Source: Hyphomicrobiales bacterium (GTDB lineage: Bacteria; Pseudomonadota; Alphaproteobacteria; Rhizobiales; Beijerinckiaceae). From it: DNA of 43,040 nucleotides. The notes under the pieces were generated by a model, which was not told the DNA's origin, did not search any database, and saw only the letters and a program-made list of their open reading frames with translations. Position numbers and translations under genes: made by a program. Below, piece after piece: positions 20,152 to 28,961 of this stretch. Numbering within the stretch: the first letter of the stretch is position 1; each line of letters starts with the position of its first letter. The stretch spans positions 1-43,040 of the forward strand of contig JAGWTA010000021.1 of the NCBI GenBank assembly GCA_028869185.1, written 5' to 3'.

Positions 20152-21219
20152 TCAGTCTTTCTTGTCTCCGAACAGAAACGGCGCGACGTCCTTCACGCTC
20201 GGCGCCGCGATCGCCGCGAAGGGCATTGGCCGGCATACCGCCATCGCGGAAATGCCGATGCGCGCGGTCAGCATGCCGTTGAGCACGCCCTCGCCCAGTC
20301 GCGCCGAAAGGCGAGCGGCGATGCCATGGCCGACCACTTGCTGCACGATGGAATCGCCGATCGCCATACCGCCTGTGATGGCGAGATGGGCCCCGACCGA
20401 ACGCGCCAGCCGCACGAAGCCGACGAAGCCCGGGCGCCCGCCGTAGATCTCCGCGATGCGCCGGATGAGCCGCACCGCCTGCGCGGCGACGAAGATGACG
20501 TCGACCAGCGCGCGCGGGGAAATGGCCGTCACCAGCGACGTGCGCTTGGCGGCGGTGGCGATTTCGCGCCGCACGGAATCATCGAGCGCGGGCATGAGAT
20601 TGCGTTCGGCGATGTCGATGAGATCGCGCCCGTCGACGAATTCGCGCGTGAGATCGGCGACAAGCGCGCGCCCGCGCGCCGTGTCGGGCCGGTTGGCGTA
20701 GACGCCGGTCAACTCGCTCACCAGCGCGCGGGCGCGCGGCGTGTCGTCGGCGGCGCGCGCATCGGCGAGGCCGATATGCAGCCGCGCGATGTGGCGCTGC
20801 CGGAAGATGGCGCGCAACTCGCGCGCCAGCAGCGCCAGCAGCGCAAGTCCGGCTGTCGCCGCTAGCGCCACGCCGATCCAGCCGAGCGTCGCCGAACGCG
20901 CGAACAAATCGTCGATGATGCGCGTGAACCAGAGGCCGACGCCCAGCGACACAAGCCCGCTGATCGCCGACCAGAACAATCCGCCCCATGTGAAGAATGC
21001 GCGGCGCAAAAGCCCGCGTTTTTGCGCGATCTCGACAGCCTCTTCGTTGTCGCCGGGCTCGGCTGGCTCGTCGTCGGCCTGAAAGGCGTCGGCTTCGGGC
21101 GCGATCACGACATTGGCGCCGGTCCGAAACGCCATCGCGGGCGCGTCCTTTTCCGCAACGACGACATTGTCGCCGTCGAGGCGGAAGGCGCGCGGACGCT
21201 GCTTGTTTTCGCCGCTCAT
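20152..21219 (-). CDS. ycjF: YcjF family membrane protein (TIGR01620/DUF697)
   Basis: The 355-residue protein has an acidic N-terminal region and then membrane segments (AFFTWGGLFWSAISGLVSLG and GWIGVALAATAGLALLALLA). A C-terminal DUF697-like domain includes TSLVTAISPRALVDVIFVAA and GMAIGDSIVQQVVGHGIAA. YcjF accompanies the GTPase-like YcjX in many Proteobacteria, and the pair is linked to envelope stress. The start overlaps the ycjX stop in an ATGA, showing coupling. The precise function is unknown. Confidence 0.85.
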   Translation of the reverse strand: MSGENKQRPRAFRLDGDNVVVAEKDAPAMAFRTGANVVIAPEADAFQADDEPAEPGDNEEAVEIAQKRGLLRRAFFTWGGLFWSAISGLVSLGVGLWFTRIIDDLFARSATLGWIGVALAATAGLALLALLARELRAIFRQRHIARLHIGLADARAADDTPRARALVSELTGVYANRPDTARGRALVADLTREFVDGRDLIDIAERNLMPALDDSVRREIATAAKRTSLVTAISPRALVDVIFVAAQAVRLIRRIAEIYGGRPGFVGFVRLARSVGAHLAITGGMAIGDSIVQQVVGHGIAARLSARLGEGVLNGMLTARIGISAMAVCRPMPFAAIAAPSVKDVAPFLFGDKKD

Positions 21220-22709
21220 GTCAGGCGGTCTCCGATGAGAAATTCAAGCGCGCGGTCAAGCCTGATCGCGGGCAGCGGCAAGGCGAGTCCGTCCGAGCCG
21301 ATCTTTGCAACCGGCGGGCGAAACCGCACGAAGCGATAATCGGCTTCTTCGGCGGGGATCGCCAGCCCGTCGCCGCGCAGCGCCGCCTTGGGATCGGCCG
21401 GCAACTCGCCAGGAAAGATCGCGACTTCGCCCGTTCCATCGAAGGTCTGGCCGTCGATCGTCTCGCCCGCCAGCGGCGTGCCGACGATGGCTTCGAGTTC
21501 GCGCGTGGAAAAGGCGCCGCCCTGCTTCACCATCGCCTCGCGCGTCGCGCGCACCGCCGCGAGCGCGATCACGTCGACGCGCGCGCCGACATCTTCGGCC
21601 CGTGCGATGGCGCGCGCCGTCAGCATGCGCAAGATCGCCTCCAGCCTGTCGTGGCTCGTGCGGTGCAGATGGTCCGCCTTCGTCGCCGCGAAAAGAATGC
21701 GGTCGATTTTCGGGCGGAAGATGGTGGACAGAAGGTTGGAGCGCCCGGCGCGAAACGCCATCAGCACCTCGGTCAGCGCATTTTCGAGATCGCGCACGGC
21801 CGCCGGACCGGAATTGAGCGCGCCAAGCGCATCGACGACGACGATCTGCCGGTCGAGCCGCGAGAAATGATCGCGGAAAAACGGCCGCACGACGACCGCC
21901 TTATACGCTTCGTAGCGCCGCTCCATCATCGCGTGCAGCGAATGCGCCGGCGCTGCGCCTTCCTCCACGGGCAAGGGCGCAAAGGTCAGCGCCGGCGATC
22001 CCTCAAGTTCGCCAGGCATCAGAAAACGCCCGGGCGGCAGGGTCGAAAGCGCATAGGCGTCCGTGCGCGCAGCGCGCAGATATTGCGTGAACAGTTCGGC
22101 CAGCTTGCGCGCCGTCTCCTCGCTTTCAGGCCCGTTGGCGTCGCTCGCCAGCGTCGCCGCCCGCCATTGCGAGGCCAGAAGCGCGCGCGCAGGCGCAGCG
22201 CTCGAATCCAGCGCGTCCTTCGACCATTGCGCGTAGGACTTTGTCAGCAGCGGCAGATCGAGCAGCCATTCGCCGGGATAATCGACAATATCGAGCGTGA
22301 GTTCGGCGGGCCCCGCGCGCCAGCCCTGCGTGCGCTCGAATTCGATGGTCACGCGCAATTCGGAAATGCGCCGCGTCGATTGCGGCCAGGATCGATCGGC
22401 GCCCGCCGTCAGCGCAGCGATATGATCCTCGAACGCAAAGCGCGGAATATGGTCGTCCGGTTGCGGCTCCAGCCGCGCGCGTTTCAGCCGCCCTTCGGCA
22501 TGCACGCGAAAAACCGGCAGGGTGCGCTCGCCATCGCGCGCCGCCGCGCTTGCGCGGATCAGGTCATGCACCAGCGCGGTGATGAGCACCGTCTTGCCCG
22601 CGCGCGACAGGCCGGTGACGCCAAGGCGCAATCCGTTGCCCGTCACATATTCGGCGAGCGCCGAGGCGGCGATGCGGGTTTCCTGCAGAAGATCGTCGAA
22701 AAAGGACAA
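21216..22709 (-). CDS. ycjX: YcjX family ATP/GTP-binding protein (DUF463)
   Basis: The P-loop protein carries [20 protein letters not shown] near the N-terminus, [33 protein letters not shown] and [10 protein letters not shown], all typical of YcjX. No ATG is available near the expected N-terminus. TTG 22709 ([20 protein letters not shown]) gives 497 residues, the usual size. The frame stays open to another TTG at 22820, but that would overlap the ribosome site of the divergent cupin gene. It is followed by ycjF with a four-base overlap. Start confidence is moderate; family confidence is high. Confidence 0.85.
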   Translation of the reverse strand: MSFFDDLLQETRIAASALAEYVTGNGLRLGVTGLSRAGKTVLITALVHDLIRASAAARDGERTLPVFRVHAEGRLKRARLEPQPDDHIPRFAFEDHIAALTAGADRSWPQSTRRISELRVTIEFERTQGWRAGPAELTLDIVDYPGEWLLDLPLLTKSYAQWSKDALDSSAAPARALLASQWRAATLASDANGPESEETARKLAELFTQYLRAARTDAYALSTLPPGRFLMPGELEGSPALTFAPLPVEEGAAPAHSLHAMMERRYEAYKAVVVRPFFRDHFSRLDRQIVVVDALGALNSGPAAVRDLENALTEVLMAFRAGRSNLLSTIFRPKIDRILFAATKADHLHRTSHDRLEAILRMLTARAIARAEDVGARVDVIALAAVRATREAMVKQGGAFSTRELEAIVGTPLAGETIDGQTFDGTGEVAIFPGELPADPKAALRGDGLAIPAEEADYRFVRFRPPVAKIGSDGLALPLPAIRLDRALEFLIGDRLT

Positions 22710-22831
22710 GGCGGGCTCAGCTTTCTCAGGCGCGCCAAGAGATAGGGCTTGCAAGGCCAATTGCCAATGCGCCGGCCGCCGCCTCTCGATTGTCGCAAAG
22801 CTTCGCCTATAGTGGCGCAAAGGAGTCGACC

Positions 22832-23227
22832 ATGCTCATCAACCGCGCCGGCGCGCAGCCATCGGGCAAGGGCCCGGCCGATTATTTCACGGGAACCGTC
22901 CGGATCGACCCCGTCATCGAAACCGCCGAGCCCGCCCGCGTGCGCGCAGCGACCGTGACCTTCGAGCCCGGCGCGCGAACGGCCTGGCACACCCATCCGC
23001 TCGGCCAGACGCTGATCGTCACCGCCGGCTTTGGCTGGGCGCAGCGCGAAGGCGGCCCCGTGGAAGAAATTCGTCCCGGCGACATTGTCTGGTTCGCGCC
23101 CGGCGAAAAGCACTGGCACGGCGCGACGCCGACGACGGCCATGACGCATATCGCCATTCAGGAGGCGCTGGACGGCAAGGCTGTCGAATGGATGGAGCAG
23201 GTCGGCGAAGAACAATATCATCGCTGA
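22832..23227 (+). CDS. manganese-type cupin, (R)-hydroxynitrile lyase-like
   Basis: This 131-residue single-domain cupin starts at ATG 22832 after AAAGGAG. The metal ligands fall at H53, H55 and Q59 in AWHTHPLGQ and at H94 in GEKHWHG, with H106 and Q110 in AMTHIAIQ. In the characterised bacterial cupin hydroxynitrile lyases (for example from Granulicella) the same positions bind Mn and form the active site, and the length is the same as I recall it. The physiological substrate of this family is unsettled, and many members are annotated only as cupin. The gene is divergent from ycjX and convergent with ltrA. Confidence 0.85.
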   Translation: MLINRAGAQPSGKGPADYFTGTVRIDPVIETAEPARVRAATVTFEPGARTAWHTHPLGQTLIVTAGFGWAQREGGPVEEIRPGDIVWFAPGEKHWHGATPTTAMTHIAIQEALDGKAVEWMEQVGEEQYHR

Positions 23228-23239
23228 CGCAGCGCGCGC

Positions 23240-24490
23240 TCAGTCGGCCTCTCCGAGCGCGCGCGCCAGGGCGAGGCGCGCATGCGCCCAGCCAACAGTC
23301 TCGTAGCCAATCACACTGACGGCTGGCGCAAGCGTCAGCACGCCGAGACAGGCGACGACCGAATAGCCCGCTTGCGCCATCGCAACCGAAAGCGCGATCG
23401 CGGCCGCGGTCAGCGCCAGCAACAGCAGGTGAAACAGATCGCGTCCGCGCACCATCCACGCATAGAGCCCGAAGACGCCCAGGATATAGATCGCGAGCGG
23501 AACAGCGATGGTCAGAACCGTCTCCGCCAGATCGATATGCGCCTTGTGATCGATGAACAGCGCCGCCACATGCAATCCGGCGCCCACGGCGGCGACAGCG
23601 GCGAAAATCGCGATATGGCCATAGGCCCAGACATAGGCGCGACTGCGATATTTGTGCAGGAGCGGCGCTGCGGGCAAGACGAAATAGATCCACCACATGC
23701 CGAACGTGACGCCAAGGCCCGCCGCGCAGACCGCGATGGCGCCGCTGCTCCAGCCCGAATTCTGCACCATCGCGGAAACAGCGGCGACCGTGCCGACGAC
23801 GCCCTCTCCCAGCGTGATGATGACGAGCAGCCCATAGCGTTCGGCAATGTGATGGGCGTGCCATGGCGAGCCCTCGCCAAGCCGTTCGGCAAACACCGGC
23901 GCAGAGAGTTCGACGAAAGCCATCGCGATCATGCCGGCATAGGTCGCATGGCGCGACAGGCCGGCGGCAAACAGCAAAACCCAGCCGATCTGCGCAACGA
24001 AAATGGCGAATGCATAGATCAGGCATGTGCGCCGGTGACGCGCGTCCTGCAGAGCCGCACGCAGCCACAGAAACACCATGGCGAGCCGCATGATGACATA
24101 ACCGAACACCATCGCGCCGGTTTCGAGCGCAGCGCCCGTGTCGAGCGATTCAAACAGGCGCGGCACGCCGATCGACAGAACGACGACGCCGACCATCTGC
24201 GTCATCACGGCAAGGCGAAACACCCAGTCGTCCGTGTCGTAGGCCGACGAAAACCATGAAAAATTGATCCAGGCCCAGACGATGGACACCATGCAGATGA
24301 TGAAGGCGCCAGCGCCCGCGCCGAAATGGCCCTCCGCCAGAAGATGCGCGAGCTGCCCGGCCGCATTGCCGATGCCGATGACGAAGGTGAGATCATAGAG
24401 AAGTTCGAGCGGCGTCGCCGCGCGATGGGCTTCATGCGGATCGCGCCCGCTCATGGCGACGGCGTGATGGTTGAAAGACGCTTCGTTCAC
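23240..24490 (-). CDS. low temperature requirement protein A (LtrA) family membrane protein
   Basis: The 416-residue polytopic membrane protein has roughly ten or eleven helices. Family marks are TPLELLYDLTFVIGIGNAAG near the N-terminus, then AWINFSWFSSAYDTDDW and the central HHIAERYGLLVIITLGEGVV. GTG 24490 is preceded by GGGAG at good spacing. ATG 24454 (MSGRDPHEAH) is an alternative start 12 residues later. The frame extends upstream without resemblance to the family. The biochemical function of LtrA is unknown. The name comes from a cold-growth mutant of Listeria. Confidence 0.85.
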   Translation of the reverse strand: MNEASFNHHAVAMSGRDPHEAHRAATPLELLYDLTFVIGIGNAAGQLAHLLAEGHFGAGAGAFIICMVSIVWAWINFSWFSSAYDTDDWVFRLAVMTQMVGVVVLSIGVPRLFESLDTGAALETGAMVFGYVIMRLAMVFLWLRAALQDARHRRTCLIYAFAIFVAQIGWVLLFAAGLSRHATYAGMIAMAFVELSAPVFAERLGEGSPWHAHHIAERYGLLVIITLGEGVVGTVAAVSAMVQNSGWSSGAIAVCAAGLGVTFGMWWIYFVLPAAPLLHKYRSRAYVWAYGHIAIFAAVAAVGAGLHVAALFIDHKAHIDLAETVLTIAVPLAIYILGVFGLYAWMVRGRDLFHLLLLALTAAAIALSVAMAQAGYSVVACLGVLTLAPAVSVIGYETVGWAHARLALARALGEAD

Positions 24491-24632
24491 CCTGTTGCTC
24501 CCGGCCCGGCGCCGCACGCCAATCCAGCAGCCTCCTTGCCGCAAATCACCGGGTCTGGGAAGACAGGCGCGATCGCCGCATCGGCCGACCGCGCTTGCGG
24601 CGGCCGCGCAAGGCCGGATGCTTTGTCTTGCT

Positions 24633-25661
24633 TTACCGACGCTTGTCGTCCGCCGCGCGCTCGCCCGCTGCAGGCAGCGGCGGCGCGGCCGGAAAGGCCG
24701 CCGCCATCGCCTTTTCAACCAGCGCGCGACGCGCGCCGAGCGGGCCGATCTCGACGCCCGCCATGTTGAACAGGACCTGCGCCAGCACCGCGGTCGGCTT
24801 TCCGTCGGCTTCGAACAGTTTCAGATCGGCGTCGGGGCCGGCGGCGACGCCGCTGGCCATATTGGTCGCGTAATTGAGAATGCGCGCGTTTTCGCTCGGG
24901 CATGAGCGCGCGGGCAGCGCAGGCAAGGGCGGCAGGGGCGCAGCTTTGACGCCCGGCGCTGGACCCAGCGCAACGCCCGGAAACGGCAGCATGGCGAGCC
25001 GCACAGGCTCGGCCGAACCGATGCCCGCCGCAATGGTTGGCGTGCGCATGCTTGCGCCTGCAAGCCGGTCCGGCACGACGGAACGGTGCGGGCGCTGTCC
25101 GTGCCGCGCCAGCCAGCGCGCGCGCACTGTCGAGCCAAGGCCGCGCGTCGTCAGGCCTTTGGGCTCGGGACCGAGATTCATGCGGCCGGCAAGCGCGCGG
25201 CCTGCGCGCCCCCTGCGCGCGACGACGGCGCCGCCGCATTGCGCGGGCGCCCAGCGCTGCACGATGGCGCGCGCGCTCTTGAGGCGATAGTCGATGTAGT
25301 AGCGCCGCAGCAGGAGCGCGGCGACCGCCGCCCCTTCGCGCGCAGAGGCGAAAGCGACATGCCCCTCGCTGTCGGAAGCAATTTCGCCGGGCCAGCCGGC
25401 CTTCTTGATGCACCAGTAATTGTTCAGCTTCACACAGCGCGACAGGCCCTTGATGTCGCGCCCGGCCAGCAGTTGCGCGGAAGCTTCGAGGCCGATGTCG
25501 AGATTGAGGGCGCCCTCGCGCCGCCAGTTGTCGACCGCGCGATCGCTGGCGCGAAACACAGGCGCTGCGGGCGCAATCGCCTCCACCGCGCCACGCCACG
25601 GCGCGATCAACGGCGCATGCGCGAGCGTCGCAGAGACAGCCAGTGCGATAATGTCGAACAT
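24633..25661 (-). CDS. secreted hypothetical protein with a possible P5-like muralytic segment
   Basis: This 342-residue protein has an N-terminal hydrophobic segment or signal peptide (MFDIIALAVSATLAHA). Residues about 76-142 hold CVKLNNYWCIKKAGWPGEIA, then EGHVAFASAREGAAVAALLL, then RRYYIDYRLKSARAIVQRWA. This order (N-N-x-x-x-I-K, W-x-G-E, F-x-S-x-x-x-G, L-R-x-Y, R-W-A-P) resembles the phage P5-type/lysozyme-like domain found in small muralytic enzymes. That link is my inference. The remainder is proline/alanine-rich with a conserved-looking end region (FEADGKPTAVLAQVLFNMAG). It lies 12 bp after the SixA-like gene, so it is probably co-transcribed. Confidence 0.7.
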   Translation of the reverse strand: MFDIIALAVSATLAHAPLIAPWRGAVEAIAPAAPVFRASDRAVDNWRREGALNLDIGLEASAQLLAGRDIKGLSRCVKLNNYWCIKKAGWPGEIASDSEGHVAFASAREGAAVAALLLRRYYIDYRLKSARAIVQRWAPAQCGGAVVARRGRAGRALAGRMNLGPEPKGLTTRGLGSTVRARWLARHGQRPHRSVVPDRLAGASMRTPTIAAGIGSAEPVRLAMLPFPGVALGPAPGVKAAPLPPLPALPARSCPSENARILNYATNMASGVAAGPDADLKLFEADGKPTAVLAQVLFNMAGVEIGPLGARRALVEKAMAAAFPAAPPLPAAGERAADDKRR

Positions 25662-25673
25662 TCTGTGTCGCGA

Positions 25674-26207
25674 TCAGTCGGCGTCGTCGAGACCGTCGTG
25701 CAGCGTGGACGGCGTTACGAAATGGTCGAGCCGTCCCTCGCCCCAACTGATCCTGCTCCACGGCTTGTCGTCGAATGCGACGACCGCGCAGGCGCAGGTT
25801 GGAAATTTCACGTCCATGCGCTGGCGCGCCGCCAGATCGCCCGAGCCGCAGATGCGCATCGAAAATTCCGCGATGCCCGGATTATGCGCAACGACGAGCA
25901 TCGTATGCACGACATCGGGCGTCTTGTGCATCTCGCCGATCAGCGCGACGTCTTCGGCCAGATAGAGCGAGGGATCGATCAGCGTCTTGAAGCTGCGCTG
26001 CATCGACGCCGTCAGATTCTCCAGCGTCTCGCGCGTGCGCCGCGCATCGGACACGACCGCGAGATTGGGTATGTAGTGCTGCGCGAGCAGCCAGGCGCCG
26101 AGCCTGTGCGCGTCCTCGCGACCGCGTTTGACGAGCGGGCGTTCCCGGTCGCCGCCGCCAGCCTCCCGTGCGGCCTTGGCGTGTCGAAGCAAAATCAATC
26201 GTCTCAT
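25674..26207 (-). CDS. SixA-like histidine phosphatase
   Basis: The 177-residue protein starts MRRLILLRHAKAAREAGGGD. The RHA(K) phosphohistidine motif is at residues 8-10, and SDARRTRETLENL and MLVVAHNPGI complete the histidine phosphatase active site. SixA enzymes remove phosphate from phosphohistidine, including on Hpt or PTS proteins. Other phospho-substrates are possible. An upstream in-frame ATG gives a ten-residue extension without similarity. It is located between a membrane protein gene (75 bp upstream) and the secreted hypothetical gene (12 bp downstream). Confidence 0.88.
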   Translation of the reverse strand: MRRLILLRHAKAAREAGGGDRERPLVKRGREDAHRLGAWLLAQHYIPNLAVVSDARRTRETLENLTASMQRSFKTLIDPSLYLAEDVALIGEMHKTPDVVHTMLVVAHNPGIAEFSMRICGSGDLAARQRMDVKFPTCACAVVAFDDKPWSRISWGEGRLDHFVTPSTLHDGLDDAD

Positions 26208-26282
26208 GCGCCGGAAGCTAGCCGGATCGCATGACAATTGCGAGAGGCTCGATCACGCCCGCCGCCCATCGACGCGCGCTGC

Positions 26283-26900
26283 CTAGGAAAGGCGCACGCG
26301 GCGCCCGGCCATGGCCGCTCCCGCGGCATAGATCGCGCCAATCGCAATGACCGCAAGCGCCAGCAGGACATAGAAAAAATCCTGTGCGACGAAAAGATGG
26401 ACGGGCGTCGCCGGGCGCTCGGCCAGATGCGCCGTCAACACGCGGAACATCGCCGCGCGTTCGAAAAAATTGAACAGCAGGGCGGCGAGCGCCAGAAAAC
26501 CGACGCGCTGCAGATGCGCGCCGCTCTCGGCGGCGAAAATCTCGCCCCGGCCATAGCGCGCGCAAAGCGCGCCAACGTCGAGGCAGACCGCTGTCTTCAA
26601 CAGCCAGCCTGCGGCCGCAAGCGTCGCCGCCGTCGCCTGCTGCGGGACGCTGACGAAGCCAAGATCAATGCCGTAGGCCTGCGACCAGAAATCCGAAAAA
26701 GCGGCGCTGCCGGCGCCGAAAATCCCGAGCCGCCACAATGCGACGAGCGCAAAACTCGCCGCCAGCGCTTGCCCGCCCGCAGCTATGATCCGGATGCGGC
26801 GGCGCAACAGCCTGAGGTCGTCGCCATGCTGCGTCGAGACAGCGGGCGGCGGTCCCGAAGCACGCGGCGCGCGCAGATGCGTTGTCGATTGCGCCATCAT
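26283..26900 (-). CDS. hypothetical membrane protein with four helices (DUF2975-like?)
   Basis: The 205-residue protein has four predicted membrane helices, in the segments ALAASFALVALWRLGIF, ATAATLAAAGWLLKTAVCL, LQRVGFLALAALLFNFFE and FYVLLALAVIAIGAIYAAGA. The layout, with a cytoplasmic charged stretch (CARYGRGEIFAAESGAHLQR) between helices 2 and 3, recalls DUF2975 proteins, but I am not sure. The N-terminal 35 residues are basic and disordered. The start is MM at 26900/26897. It faces away from the FmdB gene across an AT-rich 123-bp promoter region. Confidence 0.7.
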   Translation of the reverse strand: MMAQSTTHLRAPRASGPPPAVSTQHGDDLRLLRRRIRIIAAGGQALAASFALVALWRLGIFGAGSAAFSDFWSQAYGIDLGFVSVPQQATAATLAAAGWLLKTAVCLDVGALCARYGRGEIFAAESGAHLQRVGFLALAALLFNFFERAAMFRVLTAHLAERPATPVHLFVAQDFFYVLLALAVIAIGAIYAAGAAMAGRRVRLS

Positions 26901-27023
26901 GCGATCCCCCGATGCGCGGATGAAAGGCTACGTAAGGGAAGCCTAAAGTAAATATGATCGAACGCAATTGAATATTCTGATTATTCCCCCATAAATCCGG
27001 CCGATGCGCCGCTGGAGAAAGAC

Positions 27024-27251
27024 ATGCCGCTCTATGCCTATCGTTGCGAGGATTGCGAAAAAACCTTCGAAACGCTTGCGCGATCAAGCGAAGAGCCTGC
27101 CTGCCCGCACTGCAATGGCGTCCGACTCGAACGGCAATTGTCGCTGATCGCGCAGCCTGCGCGCGGCGGCGATTCGGGCGATGCCGGCGCCTGCGACGGC
27201 GCGGGCGGCTGCGGCATGTGCCCCGCGATGGCCGGCGCCGCATGCGGGTGA
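27024..27251 (+). CDS. FmdB family zinc ribbon protein
   Basis: The 75-residue protein begins MPLYAYRCEDCEKTFETLAR and has the zinc ribbon pairs CEDC and CPHC. It then has a glycine/cysteine-rich tail (ACDGAGGCGMCPAM). FmdB-type ribbons are putative small regulators first seen beside formamidase and methylotrophy genes. The function here is unknown. GGAGAAAG precedes the ATG. It ends one base away from the convergent mauG-like gene. Confidence 0.85.
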   Translation: MPLYAYRCEDCEKTFETLARSSEEPACPHCNGVRLERQLSLIAQPARGGDSGDAGACDGAGGCGMCPAMAGAACG

Positions 27252-27252
27252 G

Positions 27253-28308
27253 TCATTCGCCGGTCAGGGTTTTCAGAAAGGCGACCAGCGCCGCCTTCTG
27301 CGCCGCAGTAAGACCAAGCGGACGGATGAACGGCGACTTGTTCGGACTTTCGAACCCGCCGGCGTCGTAATAATCGACAACCTGTTCGAGCGCGCCGAGC
27401 GATCCGTCGTGCATGTACGGCGCCGTCAGCGCCACGTTGCGCAGGCTCGGCGTCTTGTAGGCCCAGCGGTCGGCCGGGTTTTGCGTCACCTCGAAACGGC
27501 CGAGATCGTTGGCCGGCGCGCCCGTGATGGATTGCAGTTGCGCGCGCGTGCGGCGCGTCGCCTGTCCATCCGCCAGCCTGATCTCGATTTCCGCCGGCCC
27601 GCCGCCCGCCCGGCGATAGCCGATTCCCGTATCGTGAAAGGCGCCGTCCGAAAACAGCGCGGACGTTTCGCCGATCGTATGGCATTGCGCGCATCCGCCC
27701 TTGCCGACAAACAGCGCGTAACCCGCCCGCTCCTGCGCCGACAACGTGTCCTGGCCGCCAAACTTCCAGCGGTCGAAGCGCGAATTGGCCTTCAGCAGCG
27801 TGCGCTCGTAAGCGGCGATGGCGGCGCCGACCGAATTCATGGAAACGCCCTGCCCCGCAAAGGCGCGCGCAAACAGCGCGGGATATTCCGGCAGGCTGGC
27901 GATGCGCGCCAGCGTCCATCCGACGGACGGCGCGGCCATCTCGTCGGGCGACAGGATCGGCGACCAGACCTGCGTTTCCAGCGTCGTTTCGCGCCCGTCG
28001 CGAAACAGCGTCTTTTCATAGGCGACGTTCCACAGCGTCGGCGCGTTGCGCCGCAGGCTCTTGCCCTCCATGCCTACAGATGTCGCGACCTCGTTGGACG
28101 TAAGCCCTTGCGTCGCGACATGGCACATTGCGCAGGACATCGTGCCGTTGAACGAAAGGCGTCGGTCGGAAAACAGTTTCTCGCCGAGCGCGACGACAGC
28201 CGCCGGCGCAGGCGGCGTCGGCGCCGGCGGTAGCCCGAGCATCGCGTTTTGCCCGGCGAAAGCGCCGGATGCGAAGCCAAGCGCAGCTATGGCGATCGCC
28301 GCTTTCAC
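27253..28308 (-). CDS. di-heme cytochrome c peroxidase/MauG-like maturation protein (mto operon)
   Basis: The 351-residue periplasmic protein has a signal peptide (MKAAIAIAALGFASGAFA) and two heme c motifs, CAMCH at about residues 59-63 and CAQCH at about 206-210. Other family marks are LGEKLFSDRRLS, RNAPTLWNVAY and KTPSLRNVALTAPYMHDGSL. In Hyphomicrobium-type methanethiol oxidase loci a MauG-like protein is encoded beside mtoX and thought to modify tryptophan or otherwise mature the oxidase. The GTG start overlaps the stop of the SCO gene (GTGA), giving a three-gene coupled operon. Peroxidase activity alone cannot be excluded. Confidence 0.9.
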   Translation of the reverse strand: MKAAIAIAALGFASGAFAGQNAMLGLPPAPTPPAPAAVVALGEKLFSDRRLSFNGTMSCAMCHVATQGLTSNEVATSVGMEGKSLRRNAPTLWNVAYEKTLFRDGRETTLETQVWSPILSPDEMAAPSVGWTLARIASLPEYPALFARAFAGQGVSMNSVGAAIAAYERTLLKANSRFDRWKFGGQDTLSAQERAGYALFVGKGGCAQCHTIGETSALFSDGAFHDTGIGYRRAGGGPAEIEIRLADGQATRRTRAQLQSITGAPANDLGRFEVTQNPADRWAYKTPSLRNVALTAPYMHDGSLGALEQVVDYYDAGGFESPNKSPFIRPLGLTAAQKAALVAFLKTLTGE

Positions 28309-28961
28309 GGCCGCGCGCGCTCCTCTTCCAGCGCCAGCGTCTCGATGTCGCCGAGAATGGCCTTGGGATCGAGAAAGCCGGTTGTGTAGATTTCGCGCAC
28401 CCAGCCCGCGCGGTCGATGAGAAACACTTTCAGCATGTGGTCGATGACGACGCGGCCATCGTCCCCGTTGCGGGCGGGTGAAATCTCCTGCCCGAAATGC
28501 GACAGCGTGCGGCGCATGAAAAAGTCGTTCCAGCCGGTGATGAAGCGCCAGACCGGCGGCGCGCCGGCGCTGTAGCTGGCTGCGAACAATTGCAGCGCCG
28601 GCCCGTCATGGGCGGGATCGAAACTGTAGAACGCCAGCCGCGTGCGCGCCGCCAGCGCCGGCCGTTTCTGCAGCGCTGCGCGCACCGCGCCAAACGCCTC
28701 CCAGGCGAGCGGGCACCCGAGAGGATCGACGCATTGCGTGTAGAAAAAACTCAGCAGCGTGATCGCGCCTTCCGTATCGCGCGACAACAGATGCGGCCAC
28801 ATGCCCCCTTCGCTCGTCACGCCGAAGGGCGCGCGAAAAATGCGGTCGAGCTTGTATGTGCCCGGCGCCGGCAGCGGCAACCCCTGCGCGCAGGCAGGCG
28901 CCGCCGCCGTCAACCAGCAAAGACAGGCCGCCGCAAGCGCAAGGCGGCGCCCTGCGCTCAC
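28305..28961 (-). CDS. SCO1/SenC-like copper chaperone (mto operon), CX5C variant
   Basis: The 218-residue protein starts at GTG 28961 overlapping the mtoX stop (GTGA), followed by a hydrophobic signal (RRLALAAACLCWLTAAAPAC). The thioredoxin-fold core has LLSFFYTQCVDPLGCPLAWE, and the conserved SCO histidine lies in VVIDHMLKVFLIDRAGWV. Canonical SCO proteins have CX3C. Here the two cysteines are separated by five residues. SCO proteins deliver copper or handle thiols in the periplasm, and methanethiol oxidase is reported to be copper-dependent. It sits between mtoX and the mauG-like gene, overlapping both. Confidence 0.85.
   Translation of the reverse strand: MSAGRRLALAAACLCWLTAAAPACAQGLPLPAPGTYKLDRIFRAPFGVTSEGGMWPHLLSRDTEGAITLLSFFYTQCVDPLGCPLAWEAFGAVRAALQKRPALAARTRLAFYSFDPAHDGPALQLFAASYSAGAPPVWRFITGWNDFFMRRTLSHFGQEISPARNGDDGRVVIDHMLKVFLIDRAGWVREIYTTGFLDPKAILGDIETLALEEERARP

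Noticed and set aside
18209-20446. A 745-codon plus-strand frame over the glycosyltransferase and hypothetical genes
   Set aside because: Arginine-rich out-of-frame translation of real genes on both strands, with no start signal or domain.
20997-22745. A 582-codon plus-strand frame opposite ycjX
   Set aside because: An antisense shadow. The YcjX motifs are on the minus strand.
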